Shown here: piece by piece, positions 8,724 through 20,696 of the stretch | Layout: every line of letters begins with the position of its first letter | Position numbering within the stretch: position 1 is the stretch's first letter | Assembly: GCA_027686065.1 (NCBI GenBank) | Contig: JAQCTH010000010.1 | Span: forward strand, 1-64,000 | Direction of reading: 5' to 3' | DNA length: 64,000 nt | From: Clostridiaceae bacterium AF10-41 | GTDB lineage: Bacteria; Bacillota; Clostridia; Clostridiales; Clostridiaceae | Translations under genes and position numbers: made by a program | Notes under the pieces: model-generated | What the model was told of the DNA's origin: nothing | What the model saw: the letters and a program-made list of their open reading frames with translations, nothing else | The model's database searches: none

Positions 8724-10106
8724 CTATTCTTCATCTCCCTTTGGCATATACTTTTCTAAGTATTCATCCCTTATTCTCTTAAGTTCTGTTCTTGGAAGTA
8801 TCTTTAGAAGCTTCCATCCTAACTGTAAAGTTTCCTCTATACTTCTATTTGTTGTAAAACCTTGAGATACATATTGCTCCTCAAATGCTTCTGCAAACTT
8901 AGCATATTGCTTATCTACATCTGATAAAGCTGATTCACCTAGAATTGCTGATAACTCTTTTGCTTGCTTACCTTGTGCATAAGCTGAGAATAATTGGTTC
9001 ATTGTATCAGCATGGTCTTCTCTAGTTTTATTTTTACCAATACCTTTATCTTTAAGTCTTGAAAGTGATGGTAATACATCTATAGGAGGCATAATTCCTT
9101 TCTTGTATAACTCTCTTGAAAGAATTATTTGTCCTTCTGTAATATATCCAGTTAAGTCTGGAATTGGATGAGTTTTATCTTCTTCAGGCATTGTTAAAAT
9201 AGGAATTTGTGTTATAGAACCCGCTTTTCCTCTAAGTCTACCTGCTCTTTCATATAAAGTTGAAAGGTCAGTATATAAATACCCTGGATATCCTCTTCTA
9301 CCTGGAACTTCTTTTCTAGCAGCTGAAACTTCTCTTAATGCTTCTGCGTAATTTGTTATATCAGTCATAATAACTAATACGTGCATTCCTTTTTCGTAAG
9401 CTAAGAATTCAGCAGTTGTAAGTGCCATTCTTGGAGTTGCTATTCTTTCTATAGCTGGATCTGATGCAAGATTCATAAATAATACAGAATTATCTATAGC
9501 ACCAGTTTTATTAAATTCGTCTACGAAGAATTGAGATTCTTCAAAAGTAATACCAATAGCAGCAAATACAACTGCAAAGTTAGAATCTGAATTTAGAACT
9601 TTCGCTTGTCTTGCTATCTGTGCAGCTAATTGCGCATGAGGAAGTCCTGATGCTGAGAAAACAGGTAACTTTTGTCCTCTAACTAAAGTATTAAGTCCAT
9701 CAATAGCTGAAATCCCTGTTTGAATAAATTCTGATGGATAGTCTCTTGATACTGGATTTATAGCTTCACCATTAATATCAACTCTTTTTTCAGCTATTAT
9801 TCTTGGACCATTGTCGATAGGATTTCCCATACCATCAAATATTCTTCCAAGCATATCTTTAGAAACTCCTAATTCTAGAGGTTTACCTAAGAATCTTGCC
9901 TTTGTTTCCTTTAAATTAATTCCTGTAGATCCTTCAAATAATTGAACCATAGCTTTAGTTCCATTTATTTCAAGAACTTTTCCTCTTCTCTTTTCTCCTG
10001 TTTGAAGTTCTACTTCAACTAATTCATCATATTTAACGCCTTCGACACCTTCAACAACCATTAAAGGTCCCACAACTTCTGTAACTGTTTTATATTCCTT
10101 AAGCAT
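8724..10106 (-). CDS. ntpB: V-type ATPase subunit B (non-catalytic)
   Basis: Regulatory nucleotide-subunit of the A3B3 hexamer. The 460-residue protein has the RecA-like fold but no Walker A: the equivalent position reads [12 protein letters not shown], the standard B-subunit sequence. Other family marks are [15 protein letters not shown] and GQIILSR. It overlaps the end of ntpA by 8 bases, using GGAGGGG within ntpA as Shine-Dalgarno. Confidence 0.97.
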   Translation of the reverse strand: MLKEYKTVTEVVGPLMVVEGVEGVKYDELVEVELQTGEKRRGKVLEINGTKAMVQLFEGSTGINLKETKARFLGKPLELGVSKDMLGRIFDGMGNPIDNGPRIIAEKRVDINGEAINPVSRDYPSEFIQTGISAIDGLNTLVRGQKLPVFSASGLPHAQLAAQIARQAKVLNSDSNFAVVFAAIGITFEESQFFVDEFNKTGAIDNSVLFMNLASDPAIERIATPRMALTTAEFLAYEKGMHVLVIMTDITNYAEALREVSAARKEVPGRRGYPGYLYTDLSTLYERAGRLRGKAGSITQIPILTMPEEDKTHPIPDLTGYITEGQIILSRELYKKGIMPPIDVLPSLSRLKDKGIGKNKTREDHADTMNQLFSAYAQGKQAKELSAILGESALSDVDKQYAKFAEAFEEQYVSQGFTTNRSIEETLQLGWKLLKILPRTELKRIRDEYLEKYMPKGDEE

Positions 10107-11880
10107 TTAGAACCCCTCCTTCTTCGTTGATTAAAGTATCTATAGTAGTTTTTAAATCTTCTTCTATTTTATCTATCCTGTTTATTTCATTCTCTGATAT
10201 ATACTTACTTCTTGCTATTCTGTCTCTAATTTCATCAAGATTTAATATCTTATTTAAATATACTCCAGCTTTTAAAGCTCTTTCAGCTTCTTTTCTAAAC
10301 AATAAAATTAATTTAAGCATTTTATATTGCTTATCTAATGAAGTATATGTATCTGTCTCATGAAATGCATTTTGTTGTAAATAGTCTTCTCTTATTGATT
10401 TTGAAACTTCTAATTTCAATCTATCATTTTCTGATAAAGCATCTATACCAACTAAACTAACTATTTCTTGAAGAGCTGATTCTTCTTGAAGTAAAGTCAT
10501 AGCCTCTATTCTTAAAGATGACCAATCTTGTGATACTTCATTATTCATCCACTTATCAACTGAATCTTCGTATAATGAATAAGAGTTTAACCAATTTATT
10601 GATGGGAAATGTCTTTTATATGCAAGGTTTGCATCTAATCCCCAGAAAACTTTAACTATTCTTAATGTAGCTTGAGAAACCGGTTCTGAAATATCTCCCC
10701 CAGGAGGTGATACTGCACCAATTGCTGTAACTGCACCTTCTCTTCCATCACTACCTAAACATACAACTTTACCTGCTCTTTCATAGTAATCAGCAAGTCT
10801 TGATCCAAGGTATGCTGGATATCCTTCATCTCCTGGCATTTCTTCTAGTCTTCCAGACATTTCTCTTAAAGCTTCTGCCCATCTTGATGTTGAATCTGCC
10901 ATTATTGATACTGAATATCCCATATCTCTAAAGTATTCAGCTATAGTTATTCCTGTATAAATGGAGGCCTCTCTAGCTGCAACTGGCATATTTGAAGTAT
11001 TCGCTATAAGAACTGTTCTCTTCATTAAGCTTTCACCAGTCTTTGGATCTTTAAGTTCTGGGAATTCATTAAGAACGTCTGTCATTTCATTACCACGTTC
11101 TCCACAACCAACATAAACAACTATTTCAGTATCTCCCCATTTTGCTATTTGGTGTTGTACAACTGTTTTACCTGCTCCAAATGGTCCTGGTACTGAAGCA
11201 GCCCCACCTTTTGCTACTGGGAAAAATGTATCTATAACTCTTTGGCCTGTAATCATTGGTGATTCTGGTTTTAACTTTTTGCTATATGGTCTTCCTTTTC
11301 TTGAAGGCCATTTTTGCATTAAAGTTAATTCTTTATCTCCATTTTCGGTTTCTACTATAGCTACTGTATCAACTATAGTAAAATCTCCAGCTTTAATTTC
11401 TTTAATAGTTCCCTTAATGCCATAAGGTACCATTATCTTATGAAGTATAACTGACGTTTCTTGTACAGTACCTATTATATCTCCAGCTTCTACATGTTCC
11501 CCATTTTTAATTGTAGGATTAAATGTCCAAACTTTTTTTCTATCTAATGATTTAACTGATACTCCTCTTTTTAAAAATGGTGAGTTTGATGCGCTTTCTA
11601 AAGCATTTAAAGGTCTTTGTATTCCATCAAACATAGCTTCTATAAGACCTGGTCCTAATTCTATGCTAAGAGGCTCTCCTGTTGTAATAACTGGGTCGCC
11701 AGGGCCTATTCCTGTAGTTTCTTCATAAACTTGGATTGATGCCTTATCATTTCTCATTTCAATGATTTCTCCAATAAGACCCTTTTCTCCAACTTTAACC
11801 ATATCATAAATGTTTGCTTCTTCCATTCCTTCAGCAACAACCAAAGGACCAGCAACCTTAATAATTCTTCCGGTCTTCAA
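10099..11880 (-). CDS. ntpA: V-type ATPase catalytic subunit A
   Basis: ATP-hydrolysing or -synthesising subunit of the head. The Walker A loop is GPFGAGKT near residue 230, preceded by the long non-homologous insert (about 115-190) that marks A subunits, and the catalytic-glutamate segment is CGERGNEMT. 593 residues, full length. The start is TTG at 11880 preceded by AGGAAGGTAGG; the encoded [12 protein letters not shown] is the usual family N-terminus, so the TTG start is well supported. Confidence 0.97.
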   Translation of the reverse strand: MKTGRIIKVAGPLVVAEGMEEANIYDMVKVGEKGLIGEIIEMRNDKASIQVYEETTGIGPGDPVITTGEPLSIELGPGLIEAMFDGIQRPLNALESASNSPFLKRGVSVKSLDRKKVWTFNPTIKNGEHVEAGDIIGTVQETSVILHKIMVPYGIKGTIKEIKAGDFTIVDTVAIVETENGDKELTLMQKWPSRKGRPYSKKLKPESPMITGQRVIDTFFPVAKGGAASVPGPFGAGKTVVQHQIAKWGDTEIVVYVGCGERGNEMTDVLNEFPELKDPKTGESLMKRTVLIANTSNMPVAAREASIYTGITIAEYFRDMGYSVSIMADSTSRWAEALREMSGRLEEMPGDEGYPAYLGSRLADYYERAGKVVCLGSDGREGAVTAIGAVSPPGGDISEPVSQATLRIVKVFWGLDANLAYKRHFPSINWLNSYSLYEDSVDKWMNNEVSQDWSSLRIEAMTLLQEESALQEIVSLVGIDALSENDRLKLEVSKSIREDYLQQNAFHETDTYTSLDKQYKMLKLILLFRKEAERALKAGVYLNKILNLDEIRDRIARSKYISENEINRIDKIEEDLKTTIDTLINEEGGVLNA

Positions 11881-11897
11881 CTTACTAACCTACCTTC

Positions 11898-12209
11898 CTA
11901 TAAAATATTAACGCCAACAGCTTTTTCCACACTATTACTAATTCTCTTTAGTCCAATATTTAATGAACCTTGATTACTTGGAATTAATATTACAGCTGGA
12001 AGTATTTCTTCATTGTAACGTGCTATAGTTTCTTCAATATGTTGTGCTATCTGCTCAGTTACAAAAATTACTGCATAGTTACTTCTTGCACAGTTATCAA
12101 CTGCTCTTCTTGCTTCATCAGCTTCAACTACTGGAAATACATCTATTCCTAAAGCTTTGAATGCTAAAACTGAATCCTTATCGCCAACAACACCTATTTT
12201 CTTATTCAT
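11898..12209 (-). CDS. ntpG: V-type ATPase subunit F (central stalk)
   Basis: Small Rossmann-like stalk subunit (about 103 residues) with the typical [17 protein letters not shown] start and the late [10 protein letters not shown] loop. Called F in general naming and NtpG in Enterococcus hirae. Two starts are possible: ATG at 12209, or GTG at 12218 three codons earlier, which is nearer to GAAAGG. I prefer ATG because the protein then begins as in relatives. It overlaps the end of ntpC. Confidence 0.92.
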   Translation of the reverse strand: MNKKIGVVGDKDSVLAFKALGIDVFPVVEADEARRAVDNCARSNYAVIFVTEQIAQHIEETIARYNEEILPAVILIPSNQGSLNIGLKRISNSVEKAVGVNIL

Positions 12210-13203
12210 ATATATCACGCAACCTTTCTCTTATTACTTCCTCAGCAATATTATTAAGCTTGCCAACCATTATAATTCTTATTACTTTTATTTCTGTTTC
12301 TTTTGCATAAATATAAGATAATATCTTTTCTGGTCCAAAGGTAACTAACTTAGAATCTTTCATTAATCCCATGATATAATTATCACTTAGTTTTTCTAAA
12401 AGACTTGCCGATTCTGTAGATATATAACCCTCAAAACCTTGTTTTATTAAATCTGAATATATAGTGCTTTGTAATTTAGTCATTATATTTTCTGGTGATT
12501 CATTTAACAAAGATATAAGCTTACTGCTCTCTATTGCTCCACCATTAAATATAACTTCTCCAGCAAAGTCTCTTCCCTTATTTTGCTTCTTTATTCTGAG
12601 CAAAGTTCTTACATTAGTAGAATCTATCATGGCTTTAACTAAATTATCTATAAATTTATAATTTAATGAATTCTTTATATCTACTAACTCTTTATACATA
12701 TATTTATCTATTATTATATCTATCTTTTGAGGATCCTTAGTTTCTTCAAAAGATTTCATTGCTTCTTGAACTCCTTTTCCAAGGTTTCCATTTAAACTCT
12801 TGAAATTTTCCCCATCTATTTTACGTTTTATTTCTTGTAAATCTAGATTTCCTAATTGTATAAGCATTGAAGATAAATCCTTACCTAAGACTTTACCTTT
12901 TAGAAGCACTTTTATATTATGATAGTCATATTTTAAACTCATTAACTTTACAACATCTTTTATTGGGCTTATTTCATAAACTAGATTATATATTCTTTTA
13001 AGTTCTGCACTTAATATTTCTTCATAATCTTCTGCTCTCTTTATATTAGTTGAAACATTTGAATACTCTGTTTCATTTAATATTCTTAGTACTTCATTTG
13101 CTGATGGAGCTTCAATCATTCTTTCAATTTTAGGCTTATCAAGAAGTTTAGTCTCTAAAACCCAGATTCTTGATACAGCTTGGGTAAATTTCATTACATC
13201 CAT
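12202..13203 (-). CDS. ntpC: V-type ATPase subunit C (d-type, links stalk to ring)
   Basis: 333-residue helical subunit that sits on the membrane ring and receives the central stalk (homologous to eukaryotic subunit d). Recognised by length, the [19 protein letters not shown] core segment and the C-terminal [16 protein letters not shown] stretch, as well as position between E and F. Shine-Dalgarno AAGGAGGG before ATG. Overlaps the next gene at its end. Confidence 0.93.
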   Translation of the reverse strand: MDVMKFTQAVSRIWVLETKLLDKPKIERMIEAPSANEVLRILNETEYSNVSTNIKRAEDYEEILSAELKRIYNLVYEISPIKDVVKLMSLKYDYHNIKVLLKGKVLGKDLSSMLIQLGNLDLQEIKRKIDGENFKSLNGNLGKGVQEAMKSFEETKDPQKIDIIIDKYMYKELVDIKNSLNYKFIDNLVKAMIDSTNVRTLLRIKKQNKGRDFAGEVIFNGGAIESSKLISLLNESPENIMTKLQSTIYSDLIKQGFEGYISTESASLLEKLSDNYIMGLMKDSKLVTFGPEKILSYIYAKETEIKVIRIIMVGKLNNIAEEVIRERLRDIYE

Positions 13204-13215
13204 ATCTTACCCTCC

Positions 13216-13806
13216 TTAATTAAACAACACTCTTGCTACTTCAAACTCCAATTCATCTTTTAATGAACTTACTAAAGCTTCATATGTGTTATTGATTTCT
13301 ATACCATTCCTTTCAAGAATAAATCCACCCTTAAAGTTCCCAGTATTAGGACTTAGTTTAATATTTCCTTTATCTCCCAATAATTGATTTAAATCATAGA
13401 TAAAAGTAAGATCTACTAATTCCATTCCTTCTTTATTTAAAATTAATGTCTGCTCTCCTATTTCCCCTAGAGAAAGTATTGAGTTTTTTATAAACCTTAA
13501 AAAATCATCTCCAGATATAGTTGCTAACATATCTATACTATTTTCAAATATTTCTTTTATAACTTCCTGCTTTGCAGATAATTTATTATTTCTAACCCTA
13601 AGAGAAGCAGAAGATAAAATTCTTTCTTTTTTACTTTTAGCTTCAAGCTCAGCCTTTTGCATAATCTCTTTTTCAAGTTCTTTGGCTTTAGCTATTTTCT
13701 TAGAAAGAATCTTATTCTTATCTTCTTCTGCAGAAGCTAAAATACTTTCCTTTCTCTCTTCAGCATCCCTAAGGATTTTAGAAGTTAGATTATTTACGTT
13801 TGCCAT
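13216..13806 (-). CDS. ntpE: V-type ATPase subunit E (peripheral stalk)
   Basis: 196 residues: a long charged N-terminal coiled coil (about 1-100) and a globular C-terminal domain ending in EFEVARVLFN, which is the typical E-subunit C-terminus. It pairs with the H-like coiled-coil subunit encoded at the start of the operon to make the stator stalks. Sequence conservation of the coil is low, so the call leans on domain layout and operon place. Confidence 0.9.
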   Translation of the reverse strand: MANVNNLTSKILRDAEERKESILASAEEDKNKILSKKIAKAKELEKEIMQKAELEAKSKKERILSSASLRVRNNKLSAKQEVIKEIFENSIDMLATISGDDFLRFIKNSILSLGEIGEQTLILNKEGMELVDLTFIYDLNQLLGDKGNIKLSPNTGNFKGGFILERNGIEINNTYEALVSSLKDELEFEVARVLFN

Positions 13807-13824
13807 AGCCTATTCTCTCCAATC

Positions 13825-16265
<2,441 letters not shown>

Positions 16266-16279
<14 letters not shown>

Positions 16280-16592
16280 GAATCTTCACTATCCTCTCAA
16301 CGATTAAATTAACAGCATTATTCTTTTTTTCGTCAGAAATATTTTTTATGCTTTCTACTTCTTTTTCGCCATTTTCTAATATAGGCTTTGCTTCTGAATT
16401 TCCTTCGATCTCTGCCTTGGTAATAATCTGTGCTTTCTTTGAATTTGCTTCATTTAGAATTTTATTGTACTCTTCTTCAGCTTGAATGCTAGCATTCTTT
16501 ACTATTTCCTTAGAAGTTATTGTAGCTTCTTGAATTAGCTCTTCAGCTTTTTCTTCAGCTTTCTTAATTTCATTTATTGCTTCTAATGCCAA
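16266..16592 (-). CDS. V-type ATPase peripheral stalk subunit H-like coiled coil
   Basis: 108-residue, almost wholly helical, Lys/Glu/Ala-rich protein. Comparable to the archaeal-type subunit H (AhaH) and to E. hirae NtpF, the partner of subunit E in the stator stalk. First gene of the operon. The start is TTG at 16592 with AAGGTGGTGAG ahead; no in-frame ATG is available. Coiled-coil sequence alone would not define it; its operon position does. Confidence 0.85.
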
Positions 16593-16667
16593 AATCTCAC
16601 CACCTTATCATTCTGATAATATAGTAATTAATGCTTAATATAGTATTAATTACTCCTTTTACTCTCT

Positions 16668-16695
16668 ATTATACATGTTTTCAGGTTTTTTTCAA
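16668..16695 (-). promoter_or_regulatory. Sigma-A promoter of V-ATPase operon
   Basis: TTGAAA, 16 bases, TATAAT on the minus strand, with the start site expected about 65 bases ahead of the first gene. The -10 is a perfect consensus. Confidence 0.8.
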
Positions 16696-16758
16696 CACTT
16701 TATTTTTTATTTAACTAACCTTTCATATTTTGTTAATAATTTAACCCTATTATTAATA

Positions 16759-18429
16759 CTATATAATATTTTCGGCTATTCGTATTATATCACCTTCATG
16801 TCCGAATAAATAATAATCTTTTTCTTTAACTATAATTGAATTTTCTATGAACTTATAAATATTTATATCAAATACTTCTATATAATAATTTTTAAAAGAA
16901 TATATTCCCTTGAAGATTTCTTTAATTTTTGTCTCTTCCTCTTTATTTAAACTAGATTTTATAAATTCAGGCATTCCTCTCCTTTTATTGAAGGTTAAGT
17001 AATCAAATTTCAAAAGATTTTTTAATATAAAATCTTCTTCTTTTAATATATCTTTATTAAAATCTAAAAATAATTTATAGTATTCACTGTTTCCTATATT
17101 TTTATTAAAATAACCCTTGTAATCAAAATAATTTCCCAAAGCATTATAAAAATCAAAAGGAGTATCAAACTTATTTACTAAATATTTTATTATGTTATTA
17201 AATTTTTGTGAGTTATAATATTTATCGACCATTTCTTCTATTTTCTTAAGCTTTATTATTTCATTATAACTAATGTCCTTTGTTTTTAATATTTCATATG
17301 GTGGATATGGCGAATATCTCATTCCATATTCTTCTGCTTCTTCTCTCATAGATGATCCTCTTAAAAGTTTTAAAAATCCTAATTGTATTTCCTCTGGTCT
17401 TATACTATAAACATCATTAAAGGATTTTTTAAAAGAAGTATAATCTTCTCCTGGTAATCCTGCTATTAAATCTAAATGCTGTTTTATATTTCTGATTTCA
17501 AGAAGTTCTTCAACCTTTTCTTTTATATCACTAAAATTTACAAACCTATTTATTCTATTTAAAACATCATCATTTGTTGTTTGAACTCCAACTTCAAATT
17601 GAAATCTATCCTTTGGAGCATTTTTTAAAAGTTCAAGCTCTGATTTTTTTAAAATATCTGCTGATATTTCAAAGTGGAATTGAGTTTTTGTATCTTGATT
17701 AATTAAAAATTCCCAAATTTCCATAGTAAATTTATGATTACAATTGAAGGTTCTATCTACGAATTTTACTAATCTTACTTCTTTATCTATAAAGTATTTC
17801 AATTCTTTTTTCACTCTATCTATATCTATAAATCTTACTCCATGAGTTGTTGATGATAGACAATATTTACAATTAAAAGGACATCCTCTTGAAGCTTCAT
17901 AATATACAATCTTATTATCTAAATTTTCATTTTCTTCATAAGGAAATATTAATTCATTCATATTCATTAATGGTCTCTTTCCATTAAGAACTACTTCATC
18001 ATTAACTTTGTAATAAAGACCTCTTATTGAGTTTATATCTCTTTTTCCTATTTTATACTCTACAAACTCTCTATATGTTTTTTCTCCTTCTCCTTCAATT
18101 ATATATTCTCCATTTAATTCTTTTAATATGTTTTGGCTATCATAAGATACTTCTGGTCCACCATATAATATCTCTATATTTTCATCTACAAGTTTTATAA
18201 GATTAGAAAGTCTCTTTATCATTTCTATATTCCAAATATAAGTTGAGAAGGCAACTACATTAGGTTTTTCTTTTATAATCTCTTCAAGCACCTTCTCATC
18301 TCTATCATTAATTGAAAATTCTCTAATCTTACATTCATAGTCCATGTCTTTAGTAAATGCTTTTAAATATCTAACAGCCAAATTACTGTGAACAAATTTA
18401 GAGTTTACAGCTGTAAGTAAAATCTTCAT
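16759..18429 (-). CDS. B12-binding-domain radical SAM protein (DUF4080-like)
   Basis: 556-residue protein: an N-terminal cobalamin-binding-like Rossmann domain (VVAFSTYIWNIEMIKRL, EILYGGPEVS), a radical SAM core with the 4Fe-4S motif CPFNCKYC near residue 185, and a C-terminal domain of the DUF4080 type. Such proteins often methylate or rearrange unactivated carbons, but the substrate here is unknown. The ORF extends 21 codons upstream into the preceding gene; I choose ATG at 18429 because AAGGAAG precedes it and MKILLTAVNSKF is the usual family start. It follows a methyltransferase-like gene (18453-18947), perhaps as its partner. Confidence 0.87.
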   Translation of the reverse strand: MKILLTAVNSKFVHSNLAVRYLKAFTKDMDYECKIREFSINDRDEKVLEEIIKEKPNVVAFSTYIWNIEMIKRLSNLIKLVDENIEILYGGPEVSYDSQNILKELNGEYIIEGEGEKTYREFVEYKIGKRDINSIRGLYYKVNDEVVLNGKRPLMNMNELIFPYEENENLDNKIVYYEASRGCPFNCKYCLSSTTHGVRFIDIDRVKKELKYFIDKEVRLVKFVDRTFNCNHKFTMEIWEFLINQDTKTQFHFEISADILKKSELELLKNAPKDRFQFEVGVQTTNDDVLNRINRFVNFSDIKEKVEELLEIRNIKQHLDLIAGLPGEDYTSFKKSFNDVYSIRPEEIQLGFLKLLRGSSMREEAEEYGMRYSPYPPYEILKTKDISYNEIIKLKKIEEMVDKYYNSQKFNNIIKYLVNKFDTPFDFYNALGNYFDYKGYFNKNIGNSEYYKLFLDFNKDILKEEDFILKNLLKFDYLTFNKRRGMPEFIKSSLNKEEETKIKEIFKGIYSFKNYYIEVFDINIYKFIENSIIVKEKDYYLFGHEGDIIRIAENII

Positions 18430-18452
18430 AAGTATTTTCTTCCTTTCAATAT

Positions 18453-18947
18453 TTAAAGTTTTATACCTTTTATAAAGTGTATATCTTCCCATAACTTAGT
18501 TTCTTCTATTTTATAATATTTTTCAAGTAATTTCTCATTTTCTTCTATATTAGATTTTATTATAGGATTTAAATTTCTGAATTCAAATTCTTTTATTTTC
18601 CCTGAAGGTAGTACTGCCATTATTTTATTATTTATAATATCCTTAACTTCTTTATTTATGTCCCATATATATATTTTCCCGCCTACTTTAACATATTTAC
18701 TTACTTCTTCTATTAACTTTAGTCTTCCATAATTGTTCCATAATTTACTTAGATGAAAAAACATTGTGCATGTATCATATTCTTCTTCCTTAATCTCATT
18801 TGAATTTTCTCCTCCCACATAGTCTACTGATATTTCATCCTCAATACCTTTAGATATGTTATATATTACCCCAAAACTTTCTCCAACATCTAATATATCT
18901 CCCTCTAATTTTACATCTGATAAATTAAGTACTATTGTTTTTCCCAT
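18453..18947 (-). CDS. Degenerate class I methyltransferase-like protein
   Basis: 164 residues. LEGDILDVGESFGVIY resembles SAM-binding motif I, with its usual GxGxG reduced to GESFG, and EEVSKYVKVGGKIYIWD resembles the motif after strand 4 of a class I methyltransferase. The protein is shorter than active members, so SAM binding is doubtful. Shine-Dalgarno AGGAGGTAAA before ATG. It is 23 bases upstream of the radical SAM gene, probably one operon. Function unknown. Confidence 0.7.
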   Translation of the reverse strand: MGKTIVLNLSDVKLEGDILDVGESFGVIYNISKGIEDEISVDYVGGENSNEIKEEEYDTCTMFFHLSKLWNNYGRLKLIEEVSKYVKVGGKIYIWDINKEVKDIINNKIMAVLPSGKIKEFEFRNLNPIIKSNIEENEKLLEKYYKIEETKLWEDIHFIKGIKL

Positions 18948-19132
18948 ACCACTTTACCTCCTAATTATATAAGTTATATATTCTAATTAATAATTCACAA
19001 GTACCAATTAACAATTTAAAATAATGTAAATAAATTGTTTTAATAAATGTGATAATTTAATTAGACCTTCTATGTTATATTTATATTTTCTATTTACATA
19101 TTTTATTAATAATTTTTCTAAAAAAATAAAAA

Positions 19133-19166
19133 GGCTATTACACAATTTTTAAATTGCGTAATAACC
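19133..19166 (-). terminator. Terminator of the propeller-protein gene
   Basis: Long stem pairing GGTTATTACGCAATTT with AAATTGTGTAATAGCC (minus strand), followed by a U-rich run. Nine bases past the stop at 19175. Confidence 0.88.
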
Positions 19167-19174
19167 CTTGTAGT

Positions 19175-20464
19175 CTACTTTTTTTTATTAAGTTTTACAT
19201 TTCTATTTTTTATTAGTATAGATACAATTATTGCCAATATAAATACTATTGAAAAAACCCAAAATATCTTTGGCAATTTAAATATTGTATTTGTATCGTC
19301 TAATTTGAGATTATATAAACACCCAGCTTTGCTATCCAAAATAAAAAATCCGTCTTTGTAAAATATTATTTTTTCCACTTTACTTCTTTCATCTAAGGAT
19401 ATTAATTCTTTTGCAACTCCTTCTTTACTTAGTGCATATATAAATCCTTTTTTATTATTCCCAAATATAACCGTATTTTTTTCAAAACATTTCCCATCTT
19501 TATCTATAGCTAAACCTTGCAATGATGATACATCACTATCTTGATATATAGGTGCTGCAGGATTCTTATCCACATGATTTTTTATTAAAAACTCTTGTTT
19601 TATAGAATCTGTAAATCTTGGAGATGTTATTGGATCTCCTCCACTATAATCAGGCCAACCATACCAATTATCTTTTTGTAAATTATATATATAATCTTTA
19701 TCATCCTTTATATTTCTAGGTGGTATATCTTCCATGCCTCCAATTATAGCTTTAATCTCACCTTCACTATCCATATCCCATCCATTTATATTTCTGATTC
19801 CATGTGCAAATAAATTTATTTCTTTATTTTTTATATTATATGAGAGTACAGCTGCATTGCCTATTTTCTGTGATTCTACACCTTCTCCAACTTCAGTGCT
19901 TACTGAGTATTGCGAAAAAGCTCCTGTCTTTCCTTCTCCATAATTGTTTCCAGTTAATATCCATGGACTTGTAGCTATGTCAAAAGCTTCATTTTTAGAA
20001 TTTACTACTCCAGAGTTTGTATTACTTCCTATTGAAAAATAAAGTTTATCTTCATTTAATAATAAATTTATTTTTTTATTAATTCCATTATTAGGTATGT
20101 TAATCACAATTTCTTTATAAGTTTTTGTATCCATACTATATTCTAATATTCTATTATCTGTAGCTATGTATAGTATATTATTATGGTATAGTATATCTAG
20201 TATATTAAATTTGCTCTCTTTTATAATCAATTCATCATTTCCATCTTTATTCACTACTCTAATTGTATCTTCAAAAGCTAAATATAAATTCCCTTCCTCA
20301 TCAAAGTCAAAGCTTCTAGCTCCTTCACATCCTTTAAGGCTTATTGACCAGTCTACATTATTATTTAAAATATCTAGATTATATTTATTTTTCACCTTAG
20401 AAATTCCAAAAGCTAAAGACACTACTATAATAGAAATAAGTAAAAATTTAATAAACCTCTTCAT
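19175..20464 (-). CDS. Membrane-anchored beta-propeller, glucose/sorbosone dehydrogenase-like
   Basis: 429 residues. An N-terminal hydrophobic segment (about 5-22) and a C-terminal helix (FWVFSIVFILAIIVSILI, about 402-420) with a basic tail flank a beta-propeller. Propeller marks resemble soluble PQQ-dependent sugar dehydrogenases: HGIRNINGWDMDSEG and DNWYGWPDYSGG. The PQQ and Ca2+ ligands cannot be verified by eye, and an anaerobe may not make PQQ, so it may bind rather than oxidise sugars. Orientation with the propeller outside the cell is inferred. Monocistronic, bounded by a terminator. Confidence 0.75.
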   Translation of the reverse strand: MKRFIKFLLISIIVVSLAFGISKVKNKYNLDILNNNVDWSISLKGCEGARSFDFDEEGNLYLAFEDTIRVVNKDGNDELIIKESKFNILDILYHNNILYIATDNRILEYSMDTKTYKEIVINIPNNGINKKINLLLNEDKLYFSIGSNTNSGVVNSKNEAFDIATSPWILTGNNYGEGKTGAFSQYSVSTEVGEGVESQKIGNAAVLSYNIKNKEINLFAHGIRNINGWDMDSEGEIKAIIGGMEDIPPRNIKDDKDYIYNLQKDNWYGWPDYSGGDPITSPRFTDSIKQEFLIKNHVDKNPAAPIYQDSDVSSLQGLAIDKDGKCFEKNTVIFGNNKKGFIYALSKEGVAKELISLDERSKVEKIIFYKDGFFILDSKAGCLYNLKLDDTNTIFKLPKIFWVFSIVFILAIIVSILIKNRNVKLNKKK

Positions 20465-20618
20465 GTGCTCCCCCTAATTTTCTATTTATGTTTAATTTAT
20501 ATTTCCAAATGAATAAATTATTACTTATATAATGATTTATTTTCTTTTACTTATTTATTTTCTTAGTATTTACTTATGGTATATTTTAATTTCTTTCAGA
20601 ATAAATATAAATGTATTA

Positions 20619-20678
20619 AGGTACAATCTAATAAATAATAGACCAGCATACTAGCCTATCGTTTATTTTTATGTACCT
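20619..20678 (+). promoter_or_regulatory. Long stem-loop in leader of SpoVB-like gene
   Basis: Outer arms AGGTACA (20619-20625) and TGTACCT (20672-20678) enclose a second helix, AATAAATAATAG (20630-20641) with CTATCGTTTATT (20656-20667), one mismatch and one G-U. It ends just before the GGGGGTGAT ribosome site of the gene at 20697. No U tract follows, so a regulatory leader is more likely than a terminator. The rest of the 20465-20696 gap is AT-rich with no supported gene. Confidence 0.55.
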
Positions 20679-20696
20679 AATTGGGGGTGATAGAAT

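Noticed and set aside
20640..20660. SigE/SigG-type sporulation promoter before the SpoVB-like gene
   Set aside because: CATACTAG-like bases lie inside a strong hairpin and no matching -35 could be placed; too weak to annotate.
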